Source of the DNA: JAKCDU01 sp035551615
GTDB taxonomy: Bacteria > Actinomycetota > Acidimicrobiia > Acidimicrobiales > Palsa-688
Reading direction: 5' to 3'
NCBI GenBank assembly: GCA_035551615.1
Contig: DASZNC010000078.1
Coordinates: 1 to 46,772, forward strand
DNA length: 46,772 nt
Shown here one piece after another: positions 15,147 through 22,977 of this stretch (position 1 is the stretch's first letter; each line of letters begins with the position of its first letter). Under the pieces are notes generated by a model. It had not been told where the DNA came from. It searched no databases and saw only the letters and a program-made list of their open reading frames with translations. Made by a program: the position numbers and the translations under genes.

Positions 15147-15956
15147 TCAGCCGGGTCGCGCCACCGACATGCCGCCGTCCACCGGGATGGTCGCGCCGGT
15201 GATGTAGCTGGCCGCGTCGGACGCCAGGAACACGATCACGGCGGCCACCTCGGCGATCTCCGCCGGGCGCCCGATCGGCGTCGCCCGGGTTTGCTCCTCG
15301 AAGAAACCCATCTGCAGATCGCCCCGCCCGATGTCCGACAGGAAGAAGCCGGGCGCGACAGCGTTCACCCGTATGCCCTTGCGGCCTGTCCACTGCATGG
15401 CCAGGTCACGGGTCAGACCGGACAACCCGGCCTTGGACGCTGCGTAGGCGGCTTGGGGCAGGCCGACCGATACCGAGGAGACCACGCTGGAGACGTTGAT
15501 GATCGAACCGCCGGTGCCCATCCGGCGGGCGGCGGCCTGGGCCATCCAGTAGGAGCCGTTCAGGTTGACGTCGATCACGGCCCGGAACTCGTCAGCCGTC
15601 TCCTTGGCGGCCGGCTTGGCGTGGGCGACGGCCGCGTTGTTGACCAGTATGTCGAGGCGCCCGAACCGGGCCACTGCGGCTTCGACCAGCGCCTGGCAGG
15701 CCTCCGGATCGCTCACGTCGGTCTCCTGGACCACGGCCCGGCGCCCGGTCACTTCCACCTGGGCAGCCGTTCGCTCCAGGCCCTCCCGGCGCCGGGCGCC
15801 GAGCGCCACGTCGGCTCCCGCCTCGGCCAGGGCGACCGCGGTAACGGCACCGAGGCCGGATGACGCCCCGGTGACGACCGCCACCCGACCGTCGAGGCGG
15901 AAGCGGTCGAGGACGGTCAGGTGGCCGGGCGGCGAGGCCGTGGCCGGATCGGTCAC
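15147..15956 (-). CDS. Short-chain dehydrogenase/reductase
   Basis: A 269-residue SDR with an N-terminal extension of about 20 residues before VAVVTGASSGLGAVTA, the NNAAV motif, the catalytic serines in INVSSVVSS, and YAASK. The C-terminal DGGMSVARPG is also typical of FabG-like enzymes. It starts with GTG overlapping the stop of the upstream amidohydrolase gene, so the two form a minus-strand operon. It ends convergently with the thiolase-like gene, 46 bases away. Probably an alcohol/ketone oxidoreductase linked to the hydrolase pathway; substrate unknown. Confidence 0.9.
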   Translation of the reverse strand: MTDPATASPPGHLTVLDRFRLDGRVAVVTGASSGLGAVTAVALAEAGADVALGARRREGLERTAAQVEVTGRRAVVQETDVSDPEACQALVEAAVARFGRLDILVNNAAVAHAKPAAKETADEFRAVIDVNLNGSYWMAQAAARRMGTGGSIINVSSVVSSVSVGLPQAAYAASKAGLSGLTRDLAMQWTGRKGIRVNAVAPGFFLSDIGRGDLQMGFFEEQTRATPIGRPAEIAEVAAVIVFLASDAASYITGATIPVDGGMSVARPG

Positions 15957-17170
15957 ACCCGTTCGCGGTCGAAGTCCAGGGACAGCATGCGGATCGCGTT
16001 GCCCCGTACGATCTTGTACACGGTCTCGTCATCCAACGAGGCGAACATCTCCTCGGCGACCGCTTTCGTGTCGGGCCAGGTGGAGTCGCCGTGCGGGTAG
16101 TCCGTCTCGAAGGTGATGTTGTCGGCGCCGATCCTGTCCAGCGAGTCGAGACCGTGCTGGTCCTTGAAGAAGCAGCCGTACACCTGCCGACGGAAGTACT
16201 CCGACGGCGGCTGGTCGAGAACGGCGGTGATGCCGCCGGCCTTGCCGTAGCGACCCCACACGTCATCCGCCCGTTCGAGCACGTAAGGGAGCCACCCGAT
16301 CTGGGCTTCGGAGTAGGCCAGCTTGAGCTGTGGGAAGCGGGCCAAGGTCCCGGAGAACAGGAAGTCGGCGAGCGACGCCATTGCATTGTTGAACGTGAGG
16401 GTGAAGGCGACTGCACTGGGCGCGTCGTCCGACGTCGTGAACAGCTTGGTCGCCGAGCCGATGTGCATACAGACCGTGGTGTCCGTCTCGGCGCAGGCGG
16501 CCAGAAACGGATCCCAGTGGCGACTGGCGTCATGAACGCTGGGCAACCCGAGGAACGGGGGAATCTCGCTGAACGCCACGGCGTGCACGCCCCGCGCCGC
16601 ATTGCGCCGCACCTCGGCGGCGGCCATGTCAGGGTCCCACAGAGGAATCAGGCAGAGCGGGATCAGGCGGCCGCCGCTGGCGCCGCACCACTCGTCGACC
16701 ATCCAGTCGTTGAACGCCCGCACGCAGGCCAGGCCCAGTTCCTTGTCGTCCGCCTCGTAGAACGTCTGGCCGCAGAAGCGGGGCATCGTCGGGAAGCAGA
16801 GGGAAGCCTCGACATGGTTGAGGTCCATGTCGAGCAGGCGGGCGGCCGGGTCGTAGCACCCGGGCCGCATCGCCTCGAAGGTCACCGGCCCGCGGTCGAT
16901 GTCATTGCGGTCGAGACCCGACGCCGCCGAATGCCGGAAGAGCGGCATCGACTTGCCCTCGTAGACCCAGTAGTCCCCAGGGTCCCCGTCGTCGCGGAGG
17001 ACCAGTTGCTTGGAGGTCTGCGGGGTGAGGCCGGCGCCGAGAAGACCCCGCTCTACCCGCGGGGCGCGCTCCTGCAGCCTCTTCGGCAGCCGGCCCTCGA
17101 ACATGTGCGGGGGCTCGACCACATGGTCGTCCACGCTGATGATCAGCGGCAGATCACGTGCTGCCTCCAT
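15953..17170 (-). CDS. Amidohydrolase-family (ACMSD-like) metal-dependent hydrolase
   Basis: A 405-residue TIM-barrel protein of the amidohydrolase-2 group, which catalyses hydrolysis or decarboxylation at a metal centre. The N-terminal metal motif is ISVDDHVVEPPHMFEG. A His lies in VCMHIGSATK, and the last-strand acidic residue in FETDYPHGDSTWPDTK; GNAIRMLSLD near the end is typical. ATG 17170 follows GAGGGAGGG, whereas the open frame to 17317 lacks a ribosome site and crosses the promoter. It is the first gene of a two-gene operon with the SDR. Related actinobacterial paralogues are abundant and mostly uncharacterised. Confidence 0.85.
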   Translation of the reverse strand: MEAARDLPLIISVDDHVVEPPHMFEGRLPKRLQERAPRVERGLLGAGLTPQTSKQLVLRDDGDPGDYWVYEGKSMPLFRHSAASGLDRNDIDRGPVTFEAMRPGCYDPAARLLDMDLNHVEASLCFPTMPRFCGQTFYEADDKELGLACVRAFNDWMVDEWCGASGGRLIPLCLIPLWDPDMAAAEVRRNAARGVHAVAFSEIPPFLGLPSVHDASRHWDPFLAACAETDTTVCMHIGSATKLFTTSDDAPSAVAFTLTFNNAMASLADFLFSGTLARFPQLKLAYSEAQIGWLPYVLERADDVWGRYGKAGGITAVLDQPPSEYFRRQVYGCFFKDQHGLDSLDRIGADNITFETDYPHGDSTWPDTKAVAEEMFASLDDETVYKIVRGNAIRMLSLDFDRERV

Positions 17171-17202
17171 AGAGCATCCCTCCCTCGCGAGCGCCTCACC
17201 CC

Positions 17203-17232
17203 AAACTAGTTTTTTGTTAGGCGTTTGGTCAA
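17203..17232 (-). promoter_or_regulatory. Promoter of amidohydrolase-SDR operon
   Basis: On the minus strand TTGACC (17227-17232) and TAGTTT (17203-17208) are spaced 18 bases apart in an AT-rich pocket, giving a 5' leader of about 25-30 bases before the ATG at 17170. Confidence 0.55.
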
Positions 17233-17321
17233 CATCGACCGGGCGGACCGGACCGATCTGCTGGGGCCGGCCGGCCTGACTATCTTGGCGGGCAGGGCGA
17301 GGACCAGTAGGGGGCACTTAC

Positions 17322-18821
17322 ATGGGCACTGAAGAAGACCGTCAGCTGCAGGAGATCATCGTCCTGCTCACCAGGCGGGCCGAGGCGGAGACACCGCTCA
17401 AGCGGGGATTCGTGGACCGCAAGCTGCAGCGGTACCCCGACGAGCTGATCCGGCAGGCGACCGAGCAGATGGAGGGGATGGCCGGCCTGCCCGTGATCCC
17501 CACGCCCGAGTCGATGGCCGACGCCGAGGAGTTCGTCCTCCTGTGGCAGGAGCAGTTGCTGTCGTCGCGCAGCGAGATGACCGCCGTCATCGACACCCAG
17601 CACACCTTCTCGGCGGGATTGACCGGGTTGGCCGAACGGGTGCCGGACCTCGTCGGTGATCTGCCCATGGCCCTTCTCCCCGACATCGAGAAGAACAGCG
17701 CCGACGCCGAGGAGGCGCTGGGTGAGATCAAGGCCCGTGAGCAGGAGCTGGCCGGCCTGCGTAGCGAGATCAAGGAGTGGCGGGCCCAGCAGGGGAAGGG
17801 CACGTCGTCGGGCGGCGCCGAACTCGAGCGGCGGGCCGGTGAGCTCAAAGAATTGGCCGAGAACCTGCTTCCGGCGTTGGCCAAGCGGATGAAAGCGGCC
17901 GACGACCGGGCCGTCGAGATCCAGACGGAGATCGTCGAGAAGCTGACGTCTACCTGTCGGGACGTCATCGCCCGCCTGCAGATGGCCTCCGAGGAGGGTT
18001 ACGGCGCCACTTACGAATCGGTAAAGAAGACGACGGAATCCATCGCCACCAACGTGTCGTGGTGGGTGAGCACGCTGAGCCTCGGCCTTATATCCGAGAG
18101 CAAGATCACCGTCCTCAAGGTGGCCGTCAACGGGTTGGTCGACGTGGTCAAGGAAGGTCACATCGGCGTCAACGCCACCAGCGACGACTCGGATCTGGAT
18201 GCGCTACTCGGAGAGATGAGCCCCTACGCCACCTACCTGGCCAACCTGCACAAGATCAAGGACTGGGTGGGCGCCGGATTCAATCTGGCCGAACTGGTCC
18301 AGATGGTCCCGTATGTCGGCGAGTGGCTGTGGAAGGGCTTCGAGCCGGTGAAGGGCGTGTTCGACGCGACCATCGACAACCAGATCAAGTACGTGACCAA
18401 GCTGGACGACGAGCTCGGCAAGGCCCTCGAGGAGGCGCGGTCGCAGGGGACACCTTCACCGGAGGAGATCCAGCAGCTCAAGGAGTCCTGGCTCAGCGCC
18501 GGAGGCCGGCTCGAACTGATCTGGGACGAGTTGAAGGACAAGGTCAAGAACGTCTGCGACGACTGGGAGAAGCACGCCGTCGAGGGCATGCGGACCCTCG
18601 TGGAGAAGGGTCTGGTCGAAGGGGCCAAGGACCTCTACGACAAGGCGGTGGAAGCGATCGGATCCACGATCTCCGATCTGATCCTCCGCGTGTTCCCCCG
18701 GGATCTGCCTGACGCCGTCTTCGGCTTCGAGATCTCCGATGTCGTCCAGTCCCTCGCCGTCGACACCCACACCGACTTCACCGAGGCCGAGAAGACCGAG
18801 CTGGCCGCGCTGTCGGCCTGA
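17322..18821 (+). CDS. Unrecognised large alpha-helical protein (499 residues)
   Basis: I do not recognise a family. The protein is almost entirely predicted helix and rich in Glu/Lys, with a heptad-like segment at about 125-215 (EEALGEIKAREQELAGLRS onwards). A central less polar stretch WWVSTLSLGLISE and ITVLKVAVNGLVDVV lies at about 246-275, with a further amphipathic segment FNLAELVQMVPYVGEWLWKG (about 320-340). It has no signal peptide. The ATG has AGGGGG upstream. A long helical bundle with a central hydrophobic hairpin is the general look of alpha-pore-forming toxins and of some membrane-remodelling proteins, but this is only a resemblance in composition. It stands alone, divergent from the amidohydrolase operon and followed by a hairpin. 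Confidence 0.7.
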   Translation: MGTEEDRQLQEIIVLLTRRAEAETPLKRGFVDRKLQRYPDELIRQATEQMEGMAGLPVIPTPESMADAEEFVLLWQEQLLSSRSEMTAVIDTQHTFSAGLTGLAERVPDLVGDLPMALLPDIEKNSADAEEALGEIKAREQELAGLRSEIKEWRAQQGKGTSSGGAELERRAGELKELAENLLPALAKRMKAADDRAVEIQTEIVEKLTSTCRDVIARLQMASEEGYGATYESVKKTTESIATNVSWWVSTLSLGLISESKITVLKVAVNGLVDVVKEGHIGVNATSDDSDLDALLGEMSPYATYLANLHKIKDWVGAGFNLAELVQMVPYVGEWLWKGFEPVKGVFDATIDNQIKYVTKLDDELGKALEEARSQGTPSPEEIQQLKESWLSAGGRLELIWDELKDKVKNVCDDWEKHAVEGMRTLVEKGLVEGAKDLYDKAVEAIGSTISDLILRVFPRDLPDAVFGFEISDVVQSLAVDTHTDFTEAEKTELAALSA

Positions 18822-18841
18822 CGGGTCCGCACCATTCCGCC

Positions 18842-18860
18842 CGCCCGTTGGCGACGGGCG
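18842..18860 (+). terminator. Hairpin after helical protein gene
   Basis: CGCCCGT-TGGCG-ACGGGCG forms a 7-bp GC-rich stem 20 bases after the stop codon at 18821. There is no T-tract, as is common for terminators in high-GC actinobacteria. Confidence 0.45.
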
Positions 18861-18917
18861 AATCGGCCACCGGCCCCGGGGGCTCCGCCCCGCCGGCCGC
18901 CGCCACCGCCGGCGCGT

Positions 18918-18931
18918 TAGTGTCACCGCCC
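18918..18931 (+). promoter_or_regulatory. -10 box for leaderless SRPBCC gene
   Basis: TAGTGT (18918-18923) lies eight bases before the ATG at 18932, and no Shine-Dalgarno sequence is present, consistent with a leaderless transcript. Confidence 0.4.
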
Positions 18932-19405
18932 ATGACCGGCAGCCGCGATGTGGTGAGTGTGGACCGGGTCATTCCGGCGCCCGCTCGAGCGATCTTCGAC
19001 CTGTTGGCCGATCCGGCCCGGCACCGCCAGATCGACGGCTCCGGGACGGTTCGCGACCCCCGGGCCGGCGACGGGGGCAAGCGGCTCGGGTTGGGCAGTC
19101 GCTTCGGTATGTCGATGAAGATGGGCGTGCCGTACGCCATGGAGAGCACCGTCATCGAGTTCGACGAGCCCCGCCTCATCGCCTGGCAGACAACCGGCCC
19201 GACCCGCCTGGGCCGTATGGTCGGCGGCCGGATCTGGCGCTACCGGCTCGAAGAGGTCGACGCCGGCACCAAGGTGACCGAGAGTTGGGACATCAGCCGG
19301 GAATCGTCCCTGACCCGGCCCATGGTCCGGTCGGCGGCCAAGAAGACGGCGGAGAACATGGCCGCCACGCTCGAGCGGATCGAGCAGGTCCTCTCCGCAG
19401 GCTGA
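18932..19405 (+). CDS. SRPBCC (START-like) family protein
   Basis: A 157-residue protein with the helix-grip fold seen in polyketide cyclase/START proteins, which bind hydrophobic ligands in a deep cavity. It begins VVSVDRVIPAPARAIFDLLADPARHRQIDGSG, the classic opening of this family, with later IEFDEPRLIAWQTTGP and GTKVTESWDI strands and a long C-terminal helix. The upstream frame is open to 18848 but that part is low-complexity Ala/Pro and lacks a ribosome site, so the ATG at 18932 is chosen. It is convergent with a DUF427 gene; the ligand is unknown. Confidence 0.85.
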   Translation: MTGSRDVVSVDRVIPAPARAIFDLLADPARHRQIDGSGTVRDPRAGDGGKRLGLGSRFGMSMKMGVPYAMESTVIEFDEPRLIAWQTTGPTRLGRMVGGRIWRYRLEEVDAGTKVTESWDISRESSLTRPMVRSAAKKTAENMAATLERIEQVLSAG

Positions 19406-19437
19406 CGAGCGCCGGTGCCGGCTACCCGGGCGGCGGT

Positions 19438-19800
19438 TCAGGCGACCGCGTCGCCGCCTACGGTGACCTGCGCCCGGTCGGGATAGAAGGACAGGAACCC
19501 GGCTATGTCGGAGGCGGCCGGCTTGGGTACTTCGTAGGACCAGGCGATGCCGTCGTGGGTGCGGCCGTCGATCTCCACGGAGAAGTAGGAGGCGTCGCCC
19601 TTGAACGGGCAGTTGGTCTGGAACGACGTGCTCCGGAGGCTGCCCATCGCCACGTCCTCCCTCGGTAGGTAGTACCGCGGGGGCAGGCCGGTCTCGTCCA
19701 GCCTCAGTGCCCGGTCGCTCGATGCCAGCCGGGTTCCGTCCAGGTGGACTTCGACATGGGACTCGGTGGGGGCGATCCTGATCGTGTGTCCAGCGCTCAT
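19438..19800 (-). CDS. DUF427 domain protein
   Basis: A 120-residue small beta-rich protein of the DUF427 family. Recognisable parts are VEVHLDGTRLASSDRALRLDE, the middle PPRYYLPREDVAM, and CPFKGDASYFSVEIDGRTHDGIAWSYEVPKP, which contains the conserved Cys-Pro-(Phe/Tyr)-Lys-Gly motif. The family has no firm enzymatic role. It lies 63 bases downstream of the amidohydrolase gene on the same strand and may be cotranscribed with it. Confidence 0.85.
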   Translation of the reverse strand: MSAGHTIRIAPTESHVEVHLDGTRLASSDRALRLDETGLPPRYYLPREDVAMGSLRSTSFQTNCPFKGDASYFSVEIDGRTHDGIAWSYEVPKPAASDIAGFLSFYPDRAQVTVGGDAVA

Positions 19801-19863
19801 ATCTGGTGCAACGAGTGGGTCACCCGGGCCTATTCCGGAGTACCGGAAGCGACGGCATCCGGC

Positions 19864-21309
19864 TCACGAGGTGAGCAGGTCATGGGCCGCTTTCTCACAG
19901 ACCGTTCCATCGAAGAACGACGGGTTGGCCCCACCGTGCAGTCGCACCGCGTTCCCGAATACGAAGGCGCGCATCTGGTCGTCGTCCATGCGACCCTCGT
20001 CGACCGCCTCGTACGCCTCGGGGAGGACGTCGGACATGACCGGGGCGTCCCAGTGGCCGACATCGGTGCCGAGCATCGGCTGCAGGTCCGCCGGGCGGTG
20101 GGCCACCCTCAGCCCGAAGGCGAGCGGCACCAGAGGGTCGTCGGCCTCGCAGCCGAAGAAGGACCGTTCGGCCAGCGCCTGGATTATGTCTTCCGGTGAC
20201 GACACGGCGGCGGCTGCGAACTCGTCGGTCTGCGCCGGTCGGCCGGGTCGGCGGTCCAGCCATTCCTGCAACCGATCGGAGTTGGCCGCCATCTCGTCGG
20301 TGCCGAACTGCCCGACCAGCGCCATCACGGCCGAGACGTCCAGCCGTTCCGGATCCAGGGTGTCGATCGCGTGCGCACCGCGCTTCTCCCAGTGCCCCAC
20401 CAGATCGGCGAGCAGGCTGGCCCCCCACATGACCCCGCCCTCCAGGAAGCCGAAGCGGAGGCTCGGGAACCGGCGGTAGACCCCGCCCATGAACAGCGCC
20501 TTGCACAGGGCCTCGTGGGCGTGGGCCAGGCCGCCGATGTGGTTGTACACGTAGTTGGACACGGAACGGGCCGGGTGGGTCGACTGCAGCGAGCTGTGGA
20601 AGACGGGCGCCACCCGGTTACGCACGCAGGCTTCCCACACCGGGTCGTAATCGGCCTCGCTGTCCATCCCGAACATGTCCAGCCGGATGCCGAGTGGTCC
20701 GGACGCGCCCTCGACCTGCCGGGTCGCGTAGCCCGACAGCAGGACCAGCGAATGACCGAGTTGGCCCACGGCGTAATCGATCTCGGCCGCCGCCGATACC
20801 GGGTCGTCCATCGGGATGAGGGCGGCCGGCCGGAGACGGTCACGGTAGGGGGCGAACAGCCGGGCCGTGTAACGGTTGACGGCCCGGCACACCGGCGCCC
20901 GCAACTCGGACTCCGGGCCGGCGATGAACCCGAGCGACCACGACGGATAGGTGAGCATCACGTCCACCCCGATCTCGTCCAGCCGCTCGTACATGAGCCG
21001 GGGCAGGTGGGCGGTTGCCCGCTCGCGGGCGTCGGCCACCGGGTTGCCCCACCACGCCGACATGCCCCGCCAGGCGCTCCGGACGGCCGGGTCGGTGCGG
21101 TCGGCCTGGAACTGTACGGTGTCGAACGCCCGGATGGGAGACGACAGGTACCGGTCCCGGAGGTCACGCCCCCCGGTCTCCTCGAGATCGGCGACGATGG
21201 CGTCGTCGAGCAGGGGCATGAGCTCCATGAAGTGGCCGTCGGCATCGACCACCGGATGGGTGAGGCGGTCGTGCACCTGGGCGGCGGTCATTACGGATGT
21301 GCCGGTCAA
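19864..21309 (-). CDS. Amidohydrolase-family metal-dependent hydrolase
   Basis: A protein of about 481 residues in the same broad amidohydrolase-2 group as the gene at 15953 but clearly divergent. The first metal motif is VVDADGHFMELMP, a His lies in PVFHSSLQSTHPA, and the last-strand motif is MLGTDVGHWDAPV, followed by GNAVRLHGGANPSFF near the end. The TTG at 21309 is supported by AGGGGG five bases upstream; an ATG at 21291 gives a protein six residues shorter. DUF427 follows on the same strand. Function is probably hydrolysis or decarboxylation of a ring-derived acid; substrate unknown. Confidence 0.85.
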   Translation of the reverse strand: MTGTSVMTAAQVHDRLTHPVVDADGHFMELMPLLDDAIVADLEETGGRDLRDRYLSSPIRAFDTVQFQADRTDPAVRSAWRGMSAWWGNPVADARERATAHLPRLMYERLDEIGVDVMLTYPSWSLGFIAGPESELRAPVCRAVNRYTARLFAPYRDRLRPAALIPMDDPVSAAAEIDYAVGQLGHSLVLLSGYATRQVEGASGPLGIRLDMFGMDSEADYDPVWEACVRNRVAPVFHSSLQSTHPARSVSNYVYNHIGGLAHAHEALCKALFMGGVYRRFPSLRFGFLEGGVMWGASLLADLVGHWEKRGAHAIDTLDPERLDVSAVMALVGQFGTDEMAANSDRLQEWLDRRPGRPAQTDEFAAAAVSSPEDIIQALAERSFFGCEADDPLVPLAFGLRVAHRPADLQPMLGTDVGHWDAPVMSDVLPEAYEAVDEGRMDDDQMRAFVFGNAVRLHGGANPSFFDGTVCEKAAHDLLTS

Positions 21310-21411
21310 TCGAACCCCCTACGACCCGGACGGACAGTTGGACCGTAGCGCGCCGCTCGATCAGATCGACCAAGATCGTGTTCGACAGCGTTCATCAACG
21401 GGGGAGCCGAC

Positions 21412-22386
21412 ATGGGAACCAATACGGATGGGTCGGCGGTGGGCGCCGCTCTGGGCAAGGCCGACGCCAAGCCGATCCGGACCCTGCTGTTCGTGCCCGG
21501 CAGCAACCTGGACCGGCTGGCCAACTCGATGAACCACGGTGCAGACGCAGTGATGATCGACCTGGAGGAGCCCCGGACGCCGTTCCCGGAGGTCGAACGG
21601 GACAAGGCCCGGGCCGGGGTGCGGGCCTTCCTCGATGGAGACGCCGCTGCCGGCGCACCGGTCAGGTGGTTCGCCCGGGTGCAGCCGCCCGCCTCCGGGC
21701 AGACCCTGAAGGACCTGCGGGCCGTGATGGGCCCCCACCTCACCGGGGTTCTGCTGCCCAAGGTGTACGGCCCTGCGGACGTCTACCGGATGGACGGTCT
21801 GTTGACCTGCACGGAGGCAGAGATGGGGCTGCCGGCCGGCTCAACGGCGATATACCCGATCCTGGAGACGGCCGACAGCCTCCGCCTCGCCTATGAGATC
21901 GCCGTCGCGTCGCCGCGGGTCCGCTACATGGGTGGGGCGGTATCGAGGTTCGGCGACATCCACCAGGCGATCGGCTACCGGTGGTCCGCCGAGGGTCGCG
22001 AGACCCTTTTCCTACGCTCGAAGGTCCTGATCGACGCCCGATCAGCCGGTATCCGTTACCCGATCAGCGGGATGTGGGGCGGCGATACCGACGATGTGGA
22101 CGGGCTCCGGCGTTGGGCCACCGAGCTGCGCGATCTTGGGTACTTCGGCATGATGCTGGGGGCGTCCGCCCACGTGCCCATCGTCAACCAGATCTTCAGC
22201 CCGACGGCGGACGAGATCGCCTACTGGCAGGAACTGGACCGGTTGGCCGCCGATGCCGAGGCCGGCGGCTCCGGGCCGATCGTCTACGGGGCGCCCAACC
22301 AGGGAGAAGGCCACGAGGTCCATATCGCCCATATCGGATCAGCCCGGCAGAACCTGAACTGGGCGGTTGATCTGGGTCTGATCTGA
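21412..22386 (+). CDS. HpcH/HpaI aldolase / citrate lyase beta-subunit-like (CitE) protein
   Basis: A 324-residue CitE-family protein, the second in the window. It shows RTLLFVPGSNLDRLANSMNHGADAVMIDLEEPRTPFPE near the N-terminus, LLPKVYGPADV, AIYPILETADSLRLAYEIA, and a C-terminal GASAHVPIVNQIFSPT that corresponds to the HPSQV region of the family. ATG 21412 follows GGGGGAG. It diverges from the amidohydrolase and has its own terminator hairpin downstream. It probably cleaves a malyl-CoA-like or 2-hydroxyacyl-CoA product; it is too divergent from the first copy for the same substrate to be assumed. Confidence 0.85.
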   Translation: MGTNTDGSAVGAALGKADAKPIRTLLFVPGSNLDRLANSMNHGADAVMIDLEEPRTPFPEVERDKARAGVRAFLDGDAAAGAPVRWFARVQPPASGQTLKDLRAVMGPHLTGVLLPKVYGPADVYRMDGLLTCTEAEMGLPAGSTAIYPILETADSLRLAYEIAVASPRVRYMGGAVSRFGDIHQAIGYRWSAEGRETLFLRSKVLIDARSAGIRYPISGMWGGDTDDVDGLRRWATELRDLGYFGMMLGASAHVPIVNQIFSPTADEIAYWQELDRLAADAEAGGSGPIVYGAPNQGEGHEVHIAHIGSARQNLNWAVDLGLI

Positions 22387-22428
22387 CTGGCCTCGGCCGC
22401 TGATTCAAAACTGACCATGAACGCGAAA

Positions 22429-22450
22429 AGCGGCCCCTTTCGGGGCCGCT
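22429..22450. terminator. Hairpin terminator between CitE-like gene and small membrane gene
   Basis: AGCGGCCCC-TTTC-GGGGCCGCT has a perfect 9-bp stem and a four-base loop. It lies between the convergent ends of the genes at 22386 (plus) and 22482 (minus), so it could serve both. There is no T-tract. Confidence 0.7.
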
Positions 22451-22481
22451 GATCGCTGGTCAAATGACCTGTCGGTCCGAG

Positions 22482-22631
22482 CTATATTCGGGCTCCCCGA
22501 CCGGACCCATGCCGGGCCACGAGCCACACGATGGCTAGGGCGACGATGAAGAACAGCAGCGGATGCACGACCACTCCGAGCACAATCGCCACCGCCGTAA
22601 TCACTAGGGCAATCAAGATATCCATCAACAT
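22482..22631 (-). CDS. 49-residue hydrophobic membrane peptide
   Basis: A short gene with ATG at 22631 and TAG at 22482, preceded on the minus strand by AGAAGGAG about six bases before the start, the best ribosome site in this region. The product begins MLMDILIALVITAVAIVLG and has two hydrophobic stretches (about 5-23 and 25-39) split by HP, with a basic tail ARHGSGRGARI. It resembles the short hydrophobic stress-linked peptides of bacteria in size and layout, but I cannot name a family. It is a single transcription unit, ending at a hairpin. A longer frame over the same bases in another phase has no ribosome site and a poor protein composition. Confidence 0.75.
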   Translation of the reverse strand: MLMDILIALVITAVAIVLGVVVHPLLFFIVALAIVWLVARHGSGRGARI

Positions 22632-22963
22632 GGTGAACTCCTTCTAAAACCATTTGGTTGCTGAATGGTGATGTGTTGAGTGTTCCCCTTGCTAGGTCCG
22701 GTCCAAACGTTCTCCGGAAATCCGGCCTGTCTATTTGCGCCGGCTTAGGTGGAGACCCCGGCCGAGGTCTTGGCCCAACAGTTACGTCGGGCCATGGGGT
22801 GGGTAAGGCAGGACACAATCGGTCTCAGATCGGGACCAGGTATGGGCGAGCCACAGAGAAGCCGCCGCATACGCTCACGGCCATCACCCTCGTAGCAGGT
22901 GGCGATCTGTTTCTCGCCGGTAACCGTGGCGCCGATGGCGGCAGGGAACCGAACGGCCGACTC
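22632..22963. other. Intergenic region without a recognised gene
   Basis: This stretch holds the promoters of the divergent small membrane gene and O-antigen-ligase-like gene. On the minus strand GTTT, 16 bases, then GGGGAA (within about 22672-22697) loosely resembles SigB/SigF-type promoters (GTTT-N15/16-GGGTAT), which would suit a stress peptide. I see no convincing coding sequence; the open frames here have neither ribosome sites nor natural composition. Confidence 0.4.
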
Positions 22964-22977
22964 TAGCGTGTAGTGGC
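22964..22977 (+). promoter_or_regulatory. -10 box for leaderless O-antigen-ligase-like gene
   Basis: TAGCGT (22964-22969) stands eight bases before the GTG at 22978, with no Shine-Dalgarno between them. Confidence 0.4.

Noticed and set aside
22405..22818. A 137-codon minus-strand frame overlapping the small membrane gene
   Set aside because: It has no ribosome site, unnatural composition, and crosses the terminator hairpin; the 49-codon frame has far better support.
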